Source: Sandaracinaceae bacterium
GTDB lineage: Bacteria > Myxococcota_A > Polyangia > Polyangiales > JADJQN01
Assembly: GCA_016712745.1 (NCBI GenBank)
Contig: JADJQN010000015.1
Coordinates: 620,001-684,000 of the forward strand
DNA: 64,000 nucleotides
Direction: 5' to 3'
A program made the position numbers and the translations under genes. This document shows, in pieces, positions 33,899-42,031 of this stretch (its first letter is position 1; each line of letters starts with the position of its first letter). A model generated the notes under the pieces. The model did not search any database. It was not told where the DNA came from and saw nothing but the letters and a program-made list of their open reading frames with translations.

Positions 33899-35629
33899 TT
33901 ACGGCGATGCGTGGGATACTGTCCTGATTTCGATCGAACGGGACTCGCCGGCGTGCAGGCGCACGGTTTGTGGGCGCGTGCTGGGGCCAGAAGATACGCG
34001 ATGCGTGCCGGGGGGGAGCGTGATCCGCGCAGGGGACTCCCCGACGCGAGCGCCATCGACCCAAACGTCGCCGAAAGGGATGATGACAACATTGAGTCGC
34101 GCGGGAGCTGCCGAATGCTCGACTGCCACGCGCTGTTCCCCGGGAGGGGCCGGTGGCGGCGCAGCGAGAGTCGGATTCGCACTCGGACTCGGACTCGGAT
34201 TCAGATTCAGACTCGGACTCGGACTCGGACTCGGACTCGGACTCGGATTCGGATTCGGATTCGGATTCGGACTCGGACTCGGACTCGGGTCCCCACGAAC
34301 CGTGCGCTCGCTTCCCGCGGCGTACCAACGCACGAGCAGCACTCCGACTAAGAGCGCAGGCGCGAGCAGGAGCCAGACCTGCCAACCGCGTCGCCGCTTC
34401 GTCGTCGCTTCGTCGCGTGCGTGAATGCGGGTTGCCGCCAGTAGGTCACTACTCATCGCAGGCGAGAACTTGAGTGCCTTGGTTTCTGCTGCCGCCAATG
34501 CAAGCGCCGCCGACTGATCCTCATCGATACGAGTTGGCGCATCCGATCGATGCTTGTCTTCGTTGACGCTCTCGTCTGGATGCTGCGTCCGTGTGACCGC
34601 GTCGGGTCCCGACTCGTTCGACGCGGGCCTGCCCGGAGGTGGATCGGGCTGCGTCGTCGAGCCAAGTCGAACGGTCGGATTATTGGCAACGCCCGTGTCG
34701 CTCTGCTTCGCGTTCGGGTGGGGGCGAAGCGAATGTGCGAGCGAGCCGAGAGTCCTTCGCGCCGTTGGCGAAGGGGCCACCTCGGTCAAAGCATCGAGGA
34801 AATCGTTCGCAGTCGAAAACCTTCTGTCGGGATCAGGATCGATCAGCTTTTCGATGGCCTTCACGAGCGAAGGAGGCGCAGCCGGGCAATGCGTAGCGAG
34901 TGCAATGCGTTTGCCTTCGGACGTATTTTTCACTACTTCCACGTCGGTCGCGCCACGGTACGGACGCTCGCCGGCAAGGCATTCGTAGAGAAGGACCCCG
35001 AGCGCGAATAGGTCGCTGCGCCGATCGTACCGCCCCTCAAGCGCATACTCGGGCGCCATGTACGGAACTTTGCCCTTGATTGTCTGCGTTAGATTCAGCG
35101 TTGTGGACTTCAGCGCTTTCGCAATTCCGAAATCGGTCAGTTTAATTTCACCCGCGTAGCTGACCAACACGTTTGAAGGAGATAGATCACGATGCACGAT
35201 GGGCACGGACGATCCGACCCGCCCGCCGGTGTGCGCGAAGTCGAGTGCCGATGCGAGCTCGATCGCAATCAACGCAACGAGCCCCGACGCCAACGTCTCG
35301 TGACGCCGCTTGAGCTCGCGAAGAAGCTCTTTGAGATCCAACCCGTCAACAAGCTCAAGCACCAGATAGTGCGAGCCGTCCTGCACACCAAAGTCGATCA
35401 CTTGCACGATATTGGTATGACGTAAGCGCGCCGCGAGACGCGCCTCTTCGAGAAACATCTTGATGAAGGTTTCGTCGCGTTCAAACGCCGGCAGGATCCG
35501 TTTCAAACAGACCTGTTGTTCGAATTCGCCCGGGCCGCGCCGCGTCGCTACGTAGGTCTCGGCCATCCCGCCCACGCCTAGTGCGCGCACGAGTTCATAG
35601 GCCCCGAAACTCCGCGTCCCCTGATTCAC
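33899..35629 (-). CDS. Eukaryotic-like Ser/Thr protein kinase with SP/NP linker and PEGA-like tail
   Basis: The kinase domain (residues 1-280) has a Gly loop LGVGGMAETY, ATP-binding Lys in CLKRIL, catalytic HRDLSPSN, DFG (TDFGIAK) and APE (MAPEY). One membrane helix follows (about 425-445). The outside part begins with a low-complexity (SP)n/(NP)n stretch encoded by a hexanucleotide repeat and ends in a PEGA-like domain (DVWVDGARVGESPARITLPPGTHRV). The kinase would signal inside the cell from a surface-sensing tail. HRDLSPSN is typical of myxobacterial kinases. Confidence 0.92.
   Translation of the reverse strand: MNQGTRSFGAYELVRALGVGGMAETYVATRRGPGEFEQQVCLKRILPAFERDETFIKMFLEEARLAARLRHTNIVQVIDFGVQDGSHYLVLELVDGLDLKELLRELKRRHETLASGLVALIAIELASALDFAHTGGRVGSSVPIVHRDLSPSNVLVSYAGEIKLTDFGIAKALKSTTLNLTQTIKGKVPYMAPEYALEGRYDRRSDLFALGVLLYECLAGERPYRGATDVEVVKNTSEGKRIALATHCPAAPPSLVKAIEKLIDPDPDRRFSTANDFLDALTEVAPSPTARRTLGSLAHSLRPHPNAKQSDTGVANNPTVRLGSTTQPDPPPGRPASNESGPDAVTRTQHPDESVNEDKHRSDAPTRIDEDQSAALALAAAETKALKFSPAMSSDLLAATRIHARDEATTKRRRGWQVWLLLAPALLVGVLLVRWYAAGSERTVRGDPSPSPSPNPNPNPNPSPSPSPSPSPSLNLNPSPSPSANPTLAAPPPAPPGEQRVAVEHSAAPARLNVVIIPFGDVWVDGARVGESPARITLPPGTHRVSSGPSTRPQTVRLHAGESRSIEIRTVSHASP
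34171..34288. repeat. Hexanucleotide tandem repeat, about 20 units
   Basis: About 118 bp of TCGGAC/TCGGAT hexamers lie in frame in the kinase gene, encoding alternating Ser-Pro and Asn-Pro. Units differ only at the C/T position and a few others, so the tract can expand or contract in steps of two residues without breaking the frame. Confidence 0.9.
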
Positions 35630-35678
35630 GGTCGGGCCAGATTATCACGGTTCGCGCTATGCCTCGCTCGCCGCGTTC

Positions 35679-36764
35679 TCACCCCGGGAGGTGACCCGTG
35701 TAGCGAGAGTCCGGGCGAATGATGCGCTTTTTCGTCCGCTGTTCGATGACGTGCGCGGCCCAACCGACGATGCGGCCAATCGCAAAGACTGCAGAGAACG
35801 AAGAGCGCGCAAGACCCAATGTGTCGAGCAGCACGGCGGTGTAGAACTCGACGTTTGCCTTCAGAGCTCGCGTCGGGTGGCGTTGCGAAAGGACGCCAGT
35901 CGCAGCCCGTTCGACCGCCCTCGCAAGGTCGAGCCGGTCCGTGCGCACGCCGGCGGTCGCGAGCGCTTCGACCGCGCGCTCGAGCACTTCGGCTCGTGGG
36001 TCGCGCACGCGATAAATGCGATGCCCCATACCCATGATGCGTTCGCCACGCGCGAGCGCCTCTTCGATCCACGCCTCTGCGCGCGCCGGCGACGCAATCG
36101 CGTCGAGCATATCGAGCACGGGTCCGGGGGCGCCGCCGTGCAGTGGACCCTTCAGCGCACCCACCGCGGCGACGATCGACGACACCATGTCGGAACCTGT
36201 CGATGCAACGACACGGGCTGTGAACGTCGAAGCATTCATGCCGTGATCCGCAACAGTCACCCAATAGCTATCGAGGCCACGTACCAGTGCCGCACCGGGC
36301 ACCTGGCCATTGACCATGCGAAGAAAATCGGCTGCGTGCGTCAGGCTCGCGTCAGGCGCGACCGGCTCAAGCCCGCGTTGCATCCGCGACCACGCCGCGA
36401 CGTAGACTGCGGCACTTGCGGCGAGAGCCACGGAGTCGCGCGCGTCGTTGACCGAAGGCACATGCGCAAGCGCCGCGCGAAGCGCCTCCATCGCATCCGG
36501 GAGCGCCAGCGCATCGCCGAGCCGAGTCACGCGCTCCCACGCATCGCGGCGGGCGATGCCTAGATCAGTCTGCAAGCTGCGTGCGTTCTCGGGTGTCGCC
36601 CAGAGAAGAACGCACGCATCCTCGTACGTACACGTTTCGGCTAACACCTCGATGTCGCGACCCCGCACAACAAGCTGGCCCTTCTCGCCATCGACGTGAC
36701 CGATGGCCGTTGCAGTGACCACAATACCCTCGAGCCCTTCGTGAACCTCTTTGCCGGTGTTCAT
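35679..36764 (-). CDS. Citrate synthase-family enzyme
   Basis: The active-site His of HGG (PLHGGAPGP) and of GMGHRIYR, and the RxxGWAAHVIEQ arginine region, are present. The third catalytic position is Glu (NVEFYTAVLL) instead of the usual Asp in NVDFY; Glu also occurs in some family members. It condenses acetyl-CoA with oxaloacetate, or propionyl-CoA in methylcitrate synthases. The ATG at 36764 is set by GGAGG 5 bases upstream; a frame open to 36809 is not used. It is divergent from a regulator-like citrate synthase homologue, with 78 bp between the two starts. Confidence 0.85.
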   Translation of the reverse strand: MNTGKEVHEGLEGIVVTATAIGHVDGEKGQLVVRGRDIEVLAETCTYEDACVLLWATPENARSLQTDLGIARRDAWERVTRLGDALALPDAMEALRAALAHVPSVNDARDSVALAASAAVYVAAWSRMQRGLEPVAPDASLTHAADFLRMVNGQVPGAALVRGLDSYWVTVADHGMNASTFTARVVASTGSDMVSSIVAAVGALKGPLHGGAPGPVLDMLDAIASPARAEAWIEEALARGERIMGMGHRIYRVRDPRAEVLERAVEALATAGVRTDRLDLARAVERAATGVLSQRHPTRALKANVEFYTAVLLDTLGLARSSFSAVFAIGRIVGWAAHVIEQRTKKRIIRPDSRYTGHLPG

Positions 36765-36797
36765 AGTGCCTCCCACTCCATCTATGGCGCCGGCATA

Positions 36798-36825
36798 AAC
36801 ATTGATCAACGTTGATTCGTGAATC
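36798..36825. promoter_or_regulatory. Candidate operator between divergent citrate synthase genes
   Basis: Bases 36798-36813 read AACATTGATCAACGTT, symmetric at 7 of 8 positions. A second, perfect 5-bp inverted repeat (GATTC-GT-GAATC) directly follows at 36814-36825. On the minus strand the first palindrome contains TTGATC, 17 bases before CATAGA, a possible promoter of the citrate synthase gene. Binding by the HTH fusion protein encoded on the right is an inference. Confidence 0.5.
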
Positions 36826-36842
36826 GATGTAAGCTGCGTCCG

Positions 36843-38096
36843 ATGCCCAATTCAGCGAGCGAATACGTGACGGCAAGCGCTGCCTGTGCGCTGCTGGATA
36901 TCAAGCGCGCGAGCCTTTACAGCTACGCCAGTCGAGGTTTCGTGCGCAGTGTCGCAAGCGTAGGCGGTCGAGCGCGTCTCTACCTTAGAGCTGACATCGT
37001 CCGCTTGCGCGCGCGCCACGACGCACGTTCCGGGCATACGGCGGTGGCTGCGTCGGCATTGCGCTGGGGAGAGCCGGTTCTTGATTCGTCTATCACCGAA
37101 ATCAAAAGTGACGGCCCGCATTATCGGGGCCACGCGGCCATCGCGCTTGCACAGCGTCACGTCAGCTTCGAGCGAGTCGTAGAGCTTCTGTGGGGAAATT
37201 CGCTGCCCGAGAAGGTGTCTCTCTTTCCGGATGGGGTCAGTCGCGAAGCGGCCCGCATGCTCGCGCTCTTGCCAAAGGGGGCCGGCACGCGTGACGCCTT
37301 CAACTACTTGCTTTCCGGCCTCGCGGCGAGTGACCAAGACCGGTTTGCAACGTCGGAGACCTTCGAGCGCGCGCGCGCGCGTCGCGTGATTGCGTGCGCA
37401 GCGAGCTTGCCCGCGCTCCTAGCGAAGCGCGCGGCCCCCAGCGTTGCCAAGAGCGTCGCACATCGCACGGCGCAGGCATTCGGGAAACGCCCAACGCCGA
37501 GGCTCGTTCGTGCACTCGACAGTGCACTAGTCCTTGTCGCTGATCACGAGTTGAGCGCATCTGCGTTCGCGGCGCGCGTGACGGCGTCGACCGGCGCCGA
37601 TCTTTACGCGTGTTTGTTGTCGGCAGTCTCGGCATTCTTTGGTCCCTTGCACGGCGGTGAGTGCGATCGCGTGGAAGCGTTGCTGCGCGAGATTCCGGGG
37701 CCCGATGAAGCACTCGCTACCGTTCGCGCAAGACGCGCGCGAGGCGAATCCATCAGCGGCTTCAGTCATCGACTGTACCGGGAAGGTGATCCCCGCACCG
37801 CATTGCTTTTAACGCACGCGAAGTCGTTTGGCGGCACGAAGCGCACGCAGAAGATTTTTGCCCTGATCCGTGCGGTGGAGAACACTGGCGGCGAAGCTCC
37901 GACGGTAGATGTTGGTCTCGTAGCCCTCGCGGCGGCGCTGGACTTGCCTGAGGGTTCGGCGAGCTACGTTTTCGCGCTGGGCCGCATGGCCGGGTGGGTC
38001 GCCCACGTTTTTGAGCAGCGAAGCACGAATGCTCTCCTGCGTCCGCGCGCGCGTTTCGTTCCGGTCCCAACGCGGGTACCGTCTGTGTCGTCTTGA
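36843..38096 (+). CDS. HTH-citrate synthase fusion, possible regulator
   Basis: Residues about 5-55 form a MerR/HTH_17-like DNA-binding domain (YVTASAACALLDIKRASLYSYASRGFVRSV). The rest is a citrate-synthase fold that keeps both active-site His (PLHGGE and SGFSHRLYR) and the RxxGWVAHVFEQR segment, but the NVDFY motif reads TVDVGL. ATG 36843 is chosen because it starts just before the HTH; the GTG/ATG region at 36819 lies closer to the palindrome. Proteins of this type exist in other proteobacteria. It may sense an organic acid or CoA ester and control the divergent citrate synthase; this is an inference. Confidence 0.8.
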   Translation: MPNSASEYVTASAACALLDIKRASLYSYASRGFVRSVASVGGRARLYLRADIVRLRARHDARSGHTAVAASALRWGEPVLDSSITEIKSDGPHYRGHAAIALAQRHVSFERVVELLWGNSLPEKVSLFPDGVSREAARMLALLPKGAGTRDAFNYLLSGLAASDQDRFATSETFERARARRVIACAASLPALLAKRAAPSVAKSVAHRTAQAFGKRPTPRLVRALDSALVLVADHELSASAFAARVTASTGADLYACLLSAVSAFFGPLHGGECDRVEALLREIPGPDEALATVRARRARGESISGFSHRLYREGDPRTALLLTHAKSFGGTKRTQKIFALIRAVENTGGEAPTVDVGLVALAAALDLPEGSASYVFALGRMAGWVAHVFEQRSTNALLRPRARFVPVPTRVPSVSS

Positions 38097-38536
38097 CCAC
38101 CTTTACGCCCGCTGTCGCGTGGCGCGCCCATCCCGCGCGCAAACGTCCATTTGTAGCGATGGGCGTTCTGTTATTCTGTTCGCTTACCGCCGTAGTGGCG
38201 TCGCGCGCCCTCGGGGAGGACAAGGCATGGACCAGCTTCCTCTTCCTGCTAGTTTTGCTTGGTAGTGTTTCGAGCTTCCTGTTTCCGACCGACTACCGCA
38301 TCGATGGCGAAGGAATCGTGGTCAAACACCTGCTGACGACGCGACTTCGCCTTTGGAAGGAAGTGCGTCGCATTGAGATCGGCACGAAGGCAGCCCTTGT
38401 CTCGACGATGCGGATCAAGAGCCCACTCGATCGGTTTCGGGGACTTGTTATCGCATTCGACTTTGCGCCCGAGGTTGTGCGCCAGGATCTCGCGCGCCGC
38501 GCGTCGCTGCTAAAACCGTCCGCAGATGCAGACTAG
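38093..38536 (+). CDS. Two-helix membrane protein with PH-like tail
   Basis: A TTG start overlaps the stop of the upstream gene by 4 bp. The first 65 residues hold two hydrophobic helices (FVAMGVLLFCSLTAVVA and FLFLLVLLGSVSSFLF). The C-terminal 75 residues (DYRIDGEGIVVKHLLTTRLRLWKEVRRIEIGTKAA) have the beta pattern of bacterial PH-like (bPH2) domains. Function unknown. Its 3' end overlaps the convergent ferredoxin by 4 bp. Confidence 0.7.
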   Translation: MTTFTPAVAWRAHPARKRPFVAMGVLLFCSLTAVVASRALGEDKAWTSFLFLLVLLGSVSSFLFPTDYRIDGEGIVVKHLLTTRLRLWKEVRRIEIGTKAALVSTMRIKSPLDRFRGLVIAFDFAPEVVRQDLARRASLLKPSADAD

Positions 38537-38874
38537 CGTTTGTCGTAGCGGTGCTCGACCGGGGCAGGGCGCCCCTGCTGCAGCGCACGCGCAACGTTCA
38601 TGAAACTATCTTCATCCAAGCTGCTGTACCAAGCCTCTCTAAGCGCGCCGTTTTCCGTGTAGTAGCAAGTCATGTTAGGCCCGAACGAGCAGGCGCCCAA
38701 GCACCCGGTTTCCGTCAGGCGCACGTTTCCGCCGCTCGAGTAGTACGCAATATTCTCGTCCTCGAGACGCTTCCATACTCGTGCGAAAAGCTCGCGCGAA
38801 CCTACGCGCGTGCAGCTCGGTCCAGTGCACACCAGAAGGTGAACGCGTGTCGGGAAGTAGAGCGGCTGCTCCAT
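38533..38874 (-). CDS. Thioredoxin-like [2Fe-2S] ferredoxin
   Basis: A 113-residue protein with Cys spacing of the thioredoxin-fold ferredoxin family (VCTGPSCTRVG, then ETGCLGACSFGPNM), which bind one 2Fe-2S cluster and resemble the NuoE C-terminal part. It probably carries electrons in the cytoplasm for an oxidoreductase not found nearby. I prefer ATG 38874; a GTG at 38889 would add five residues. No partner enzyme is adjacent. Confidence 0.85.
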   Translation of the reverse strand: MEQPLYFPTRVHLLVCTGPSCTRVGSRELFARVWKRLEDENIAYYSSGGNVRLTETGCLGACSFGPNMTCYYTENGALREAWYSSLDEDSFMNVARALQQGRPAPVEHRYDKR

Positions 38875-38924
38875 GCGAAAAGCATGCACGGAAGCTACGG
38901 TTTAGGCGAGTATGCTTTGGCGCA

Positions 38925-39266
38925 ATGGATGCCGAGCCCGATACGCTCAACGACGAGGAGGAAAAGTTGCTCGAGCGCTTTGCTCACGCCGTTGTGCAGC
39001 GTGGCCTCGTTGCGCCAGCGATTCTCTTTTTGGAATCTGTGCGTCCGCTAAACTTTCTGGCCTCGCAGGGAATGCTCTTTTTCTCGCCAATGCTGAGCGC
39101 ATTGTTCCCGCGGCAAGAATGGGATGTGCTTCAGCGCCTGCTCGAACGACGCGCGTCTATCGAGCACATAGTTTCACGCATCGAGAAGAAAGACGCAGAG
39201 TGTGCGGCTCAGAAGGAGAGGCCCGGCCAGGACGGGAGCGGCGCATCGTCGGGCGGCGACAAGTAG
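38925..39266 (+). CDS. Small helical protein, unknown
   Basis: The ATG at 38925 opens a 113-residue acidic protein with a hydrophobic core segment (LVAPAILFLESVRPLNFLASQGMLFFSPML) and a charged C-terminus (VLQRLLERRASIEHIVSRIEKK). Proteins with this PAILFLE and FLASQ pattern occur as conserved hypotheticals in other bacteria, as I recall without a search. The 3' end overlaps the aldehyde dehydrogenase gene by 58 bp on the other strand. The longer in-frame start at 38781 lies over the ferredoxin. Confidence 0.6.
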   Translation: MDAEPDTLNDEEEKLLERFAHAVVQRGLVAPAILFLESVRPLNFLASQGMLFFSPMLSALFPRQEWDVLQRLLERRASIEHIVSRIEKKDAECAAQKERPGQDGSGASSGGDK

Positions 39267-40696
39267 ACCGCGAGCGGATAGACGCTTTGCGCACCGGCCG
39301 TGATTCCCGCAGGGCGGTGGTTGCCACTGTCTTTGATTCCGCCAAACGGCAGTCGACCGCTCGCGCCCGCGCTCGATCGGTTCCAGTGAATAACTCCGAC
39401 CTGCAGCTCATCGGCTACTGACTCAAACGCCGCGCGGGATGACGTGAACACCGCGGCTGTCAAACCGAAGCGTGTCGCGTTGGCGAGATGGATCGCTTCG
39501 TCGATGTTATCGACGACGTGAATCGCGAGGTCAGGTCCAAAGAGCTCATGGTCCGTATAGCCAACCGCATGTGCGTTTGCGCCCGGCGCTTTGTGCAGCG
39601 ACGGGCGCACGTAGAAGCCCGGATGCCCGGCCACCTCGACGGATCCACCTTCAACGAGCGCTTCGAACCCTGCGCTGCGTGCGACTTGCTGTGCCGCGAG
39701 CAAGTTGGATTTGGCGTCTGCGCTTATGACGGGGCCCATGAAGACGCCTTCGTCGAGCGGATAGCCGACGACCGCGCGGCGGGCGCAGTCGCTCAAACGG
39801 TCGATCAGGGCATCCGCTACACCCTTCGTCACGATGACCCGCGAGCTTGCCGTGCACCGCTGACCGGACGTCGCGAACGCCGAGTAAGCAATCTCTCGCG
39901 CAGCTCGTTCGAGGTTGCAGTCGTCAAATACGAGCGATGCGTTCTTGCCGCCAAGCTCGAGCGCGACGATGCGGCCGGGCCGATCGAGATTGGCCTCGAC
40001 AATCTTTTTGCCGACTGCAAGCGAGCCGGTGAAAAGAATTCCGTCGATATCGGCATGGCGTACCAACGCTTGGGCGGTTTCCGCTCCTCCTTGCACGACG
40101 TTGATCACGCCCGGCCCAAAACCCGCTTCATGAAAGCAGCGCGCCATCCACAGGACCGTGCCCGGAGCTTTGTCACTCGGCTTGAAGACCACCGTGTTGC
40201 CGAGCAAGAGGGCTGGCACGATTTGCCCGTTCGGGAGATGCCCTGGGAAATTGAACGGCCCAACAACCGCAAGGACCCCGTGCGGTCGATATCGTATCTC
40301 GCCGGGCAGATTTGCCAGCACTTCGTCTTTGGTGAAGCGCGCTCCTTCCCCGAGCGACAAATCCACCTTGCCGATCATCGCATTCACTTCATTGCGCGCG
40401 TCCCACAAGGGCTTGCCAATTTCACGAGCGATGGTCCGCGCGAGCTCTTCCGCGTTTGCGCGCAGCCTCTGCTGATACGCGAGTAGAAGCGAGCGTCGCT
40501 TCTCCTCACCGAGCTTGCGAAAGTTCTTCTGAGCGCTCCGCGCCGCCGAGACCGCTTCATCGACGTGCTCGAGAGCGATGGCGTAGCGACCAACCTCGTC
40601 GTTCGTGTCGGCAGGGCTCAGGATCGTAAGCTCTGCGTCAGGATTGCCCGAACTGAGGAAATGTCCGCCTAGATAATCACCGTGTTGGATGGCCAT
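39209..40696 (-). CDS. AstD-like aldehyde dehydrogenase
   Basis: A 495-residue NAD(P)-dependent aldehyde dehydrogenase with the general base Glu in ALELGGKNASLV, the catalytic Cys in ATSGQRCTASSRV and the cofactor region GFGPGVINVVQGG. The start (MAIQHGDYLGGHF) and the PHGVLAVVGPFNFPGHLPNG segment fit succinylglutamate-semialdehyde dehydrogenase (AstD) more than other subfamilies. No other arginine-succinyl-transfer genes are in the window, so the true substrate is open. The last 58 bp overlap the opposite-strand gene. Confidence 0.85.
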   Translation of the reverse strand: MAIQHGDYLGGHFLSSGNPDAELTILSPADTNDEVGRYAIALEHVDEAVSAARSAQKNFRKLGEEKRRSLLLAYQQRLRANAEELARTIAREIGKPLWDARNEVNAMIGKVDLSLGEGARFTKDEVLANLPGEIRYRPHGVLAVVGPFNFPGHLPNGQIVPALLLGNTVVFKPSDKAPGTVLWMARCFHEAGFGPGVINVVQGGAETAQALVRHADIDGILFTGSLAVGKKIVEANLDRPGRIVALELGGKNASLVFDDCNLERAAREIAYSAFATSGQRCTASSRVIVTKGVADALIDRLSDCARRAVVGYPLDEGVFMGPVISADAKSNLLAAQQVARSAGFEALVEGGSVEVAGHPGFYVRPSLHKAPGANAHAVGYTDHELFGPDLAIHVVDNIDEAIHLANATRFGLTAAVFTSSRAAFESVADELQVGVIHWNRSSAGASGRLPFGGIKDSGNHRPAGITAGAQSVYPLAVYLSPPDDAPLPSWPGLSF

Positions 40697-40736
40697 GGCT
40701 TTGCTACTATAGCGCTGCGAAGAAGGAGAGGGGCGG

Positions 40737-41978
40737 ATGCTTCATCGGGTTTTTCTGATTGGGTTGATGGTTGCGCTTTCATCTAAGGCGACCGCGGCTT
40801 TCGCGCAGAACGTCGAGCAGCTTGCGACGGCGGTAGCGGAAACAGCGGCGGGCTTGGGCGGCGACATCAATACTCCGATCACACGCCGCGCCGGATCTCT
40901 CAATGAAGGGCAGACTCGGAATTTGCCCATCGCGTTGCGCCCCGGGCAGTGCATCGTCGTCGCGGCACGGTCAGCACCGAGCATTGTAAATATTGATGTG
41001 CAAATCGTGCGGGGACGGACAGTGCTCACGCGAGACGTCGAGACGAGCACCACGGCCAGCGCCTCGTTCTGCGCGGGTCCACGCGGTGAGCACCTTCAGG
41101 CGCGGGTGACAGCATTCCGCGGGCGCGGCGATTTCGCTATTGGTGTGTTCAACTCGAACAGTGCCGCGTCGGCGAGTGGCGCCGCGGTGCCCGCGGAAGG
41201 CGGCCAGCAGGGGTTGCTCGACCAGGTTGCCGCACGGGCTCGCCAAGTTGCACCGGAGATGCAGGCTGTAACTCCGGCGGCGCGTGAGTCGCTCACGGAA
41301 GGCCAGCGTATCGAGCGGGAGCTCGCACTTGTTCCGGGCCGTTGCTATCGGGTCGTTACAGCGGCAGAGCCGAGCGTGCAAGACATCGACATTGCGGTAA
41401 ACACCCCGAGCGGTGGCGAGCTTCAGCACGACGGCACCCGCGATGCTGTGCCCACGCTTGGCGTAGCTCAGCCACTGTGTCCGGCGGCGCCAGGCACGCA
41501 TCGTTTATCAATCCGAATGGTGCGCGGCGGCGGAGCCATGGGATGGCAGCTTCTTGGGTCGACGGTTGGGACGAGCAGCGCGACGCCTCACCAGAGTGCA
41601 GCCACGTTTCCCATCGGTGGCGCGGGCACTGACTTCGTCGCGACGCGTATTCGTGCGCGCCATCAGGCTGTGGGCGAGCGCGGACGTCCGGTCAACGACT
41701 TGGTAAGCGGTGAGCTTACGACGTCGCTCGCACGCGATTTGGAGGTCGATGCGCAAGCGGGCCATTGCTATGTGGCGTTGGGTGCGGGCGTGCCTTCGGT
41801 GCGTGAGCTCGACCTCAAGGTATTCGATGGCCTTGGCAACGAAATCGCGCGCGACGGCGAGCGCGATGCCTTTCCGCGCGTCCGCTTCTGCCCGACTTTG
41901 GCGGGGCGATTTCGGGTGAATGTGCGCATGTTCCAGGGCTATGGCCCCTACGGCGTGCAGGTGTTTGAGGTTCCGTAA
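40737..41978 (+). CDS. Exported protein with three repeated domains
   Basis: A Sec signal (LIGLMVALSSKATAAFAQ) and an ATG at 40737 preceded by GGAG in AAGGAGAGG. The mature protein has three related segments of about 115-120 residues, each with an ALRPGQCIVV/ALVPGRCYRV/VDAQAGHCYVAL start, a VxDIDIxV strand and a C-terminal GxYxVxMFxG strand. Each keeps paired Cys. I recognise no named family; the repeats resemble pre-peptidase-C-like jelly-roll modules. Probably a periplasmic or secreted protein. Confidence 0.7.
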   Translation: MLHRVFLIGLMVALSSKATAAFAQNVEQLATAVAETAAGLGGDINTPITRRAGSLNEGQTRNLPIALRPGQCIVVAARSAPSIVNIDVQIVRGRTVLTRDVETSTTASASFCAGPRGEHLQARVTAFRGRGDFAIGVFNSNSAASASGAAVPAEGGQQGLLDQVAARARQVAPEMQAVTPAARESLTEGQRIERELALVPGRCYRVVTAAEPSVQDIDIAVNTPSGGELQHDGTRDAVPTLGVAQPLCPAAPGTHRLSIRMVRGGGAMGWQLLGSTVGTSSATPHQSAATFPIGGAGTDFVATRIRARHQAVGERGRPVNDLVSGELTTSLARDLEVDAQAGHCYVALGAGVPSVRELDLKVFDGLGNEIARDGERDAFPRVRFCPTLAGRFRVNVRMFQGYGPYGVQVFEVP

Positions 41979-42031
41979 CGATTGTGTGCCGACCGCACCG
42001 ATTTCCATCGGTTCTGATAACGTGCCCGCCC

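Noticed and set aside
34153..34473. Plus-strand frame giving a Ser-Asp repeat protein
   Set aside because: It is the complement of the kinase linker repeat; no start signal or domains, while the minus-strand kinase is complete.
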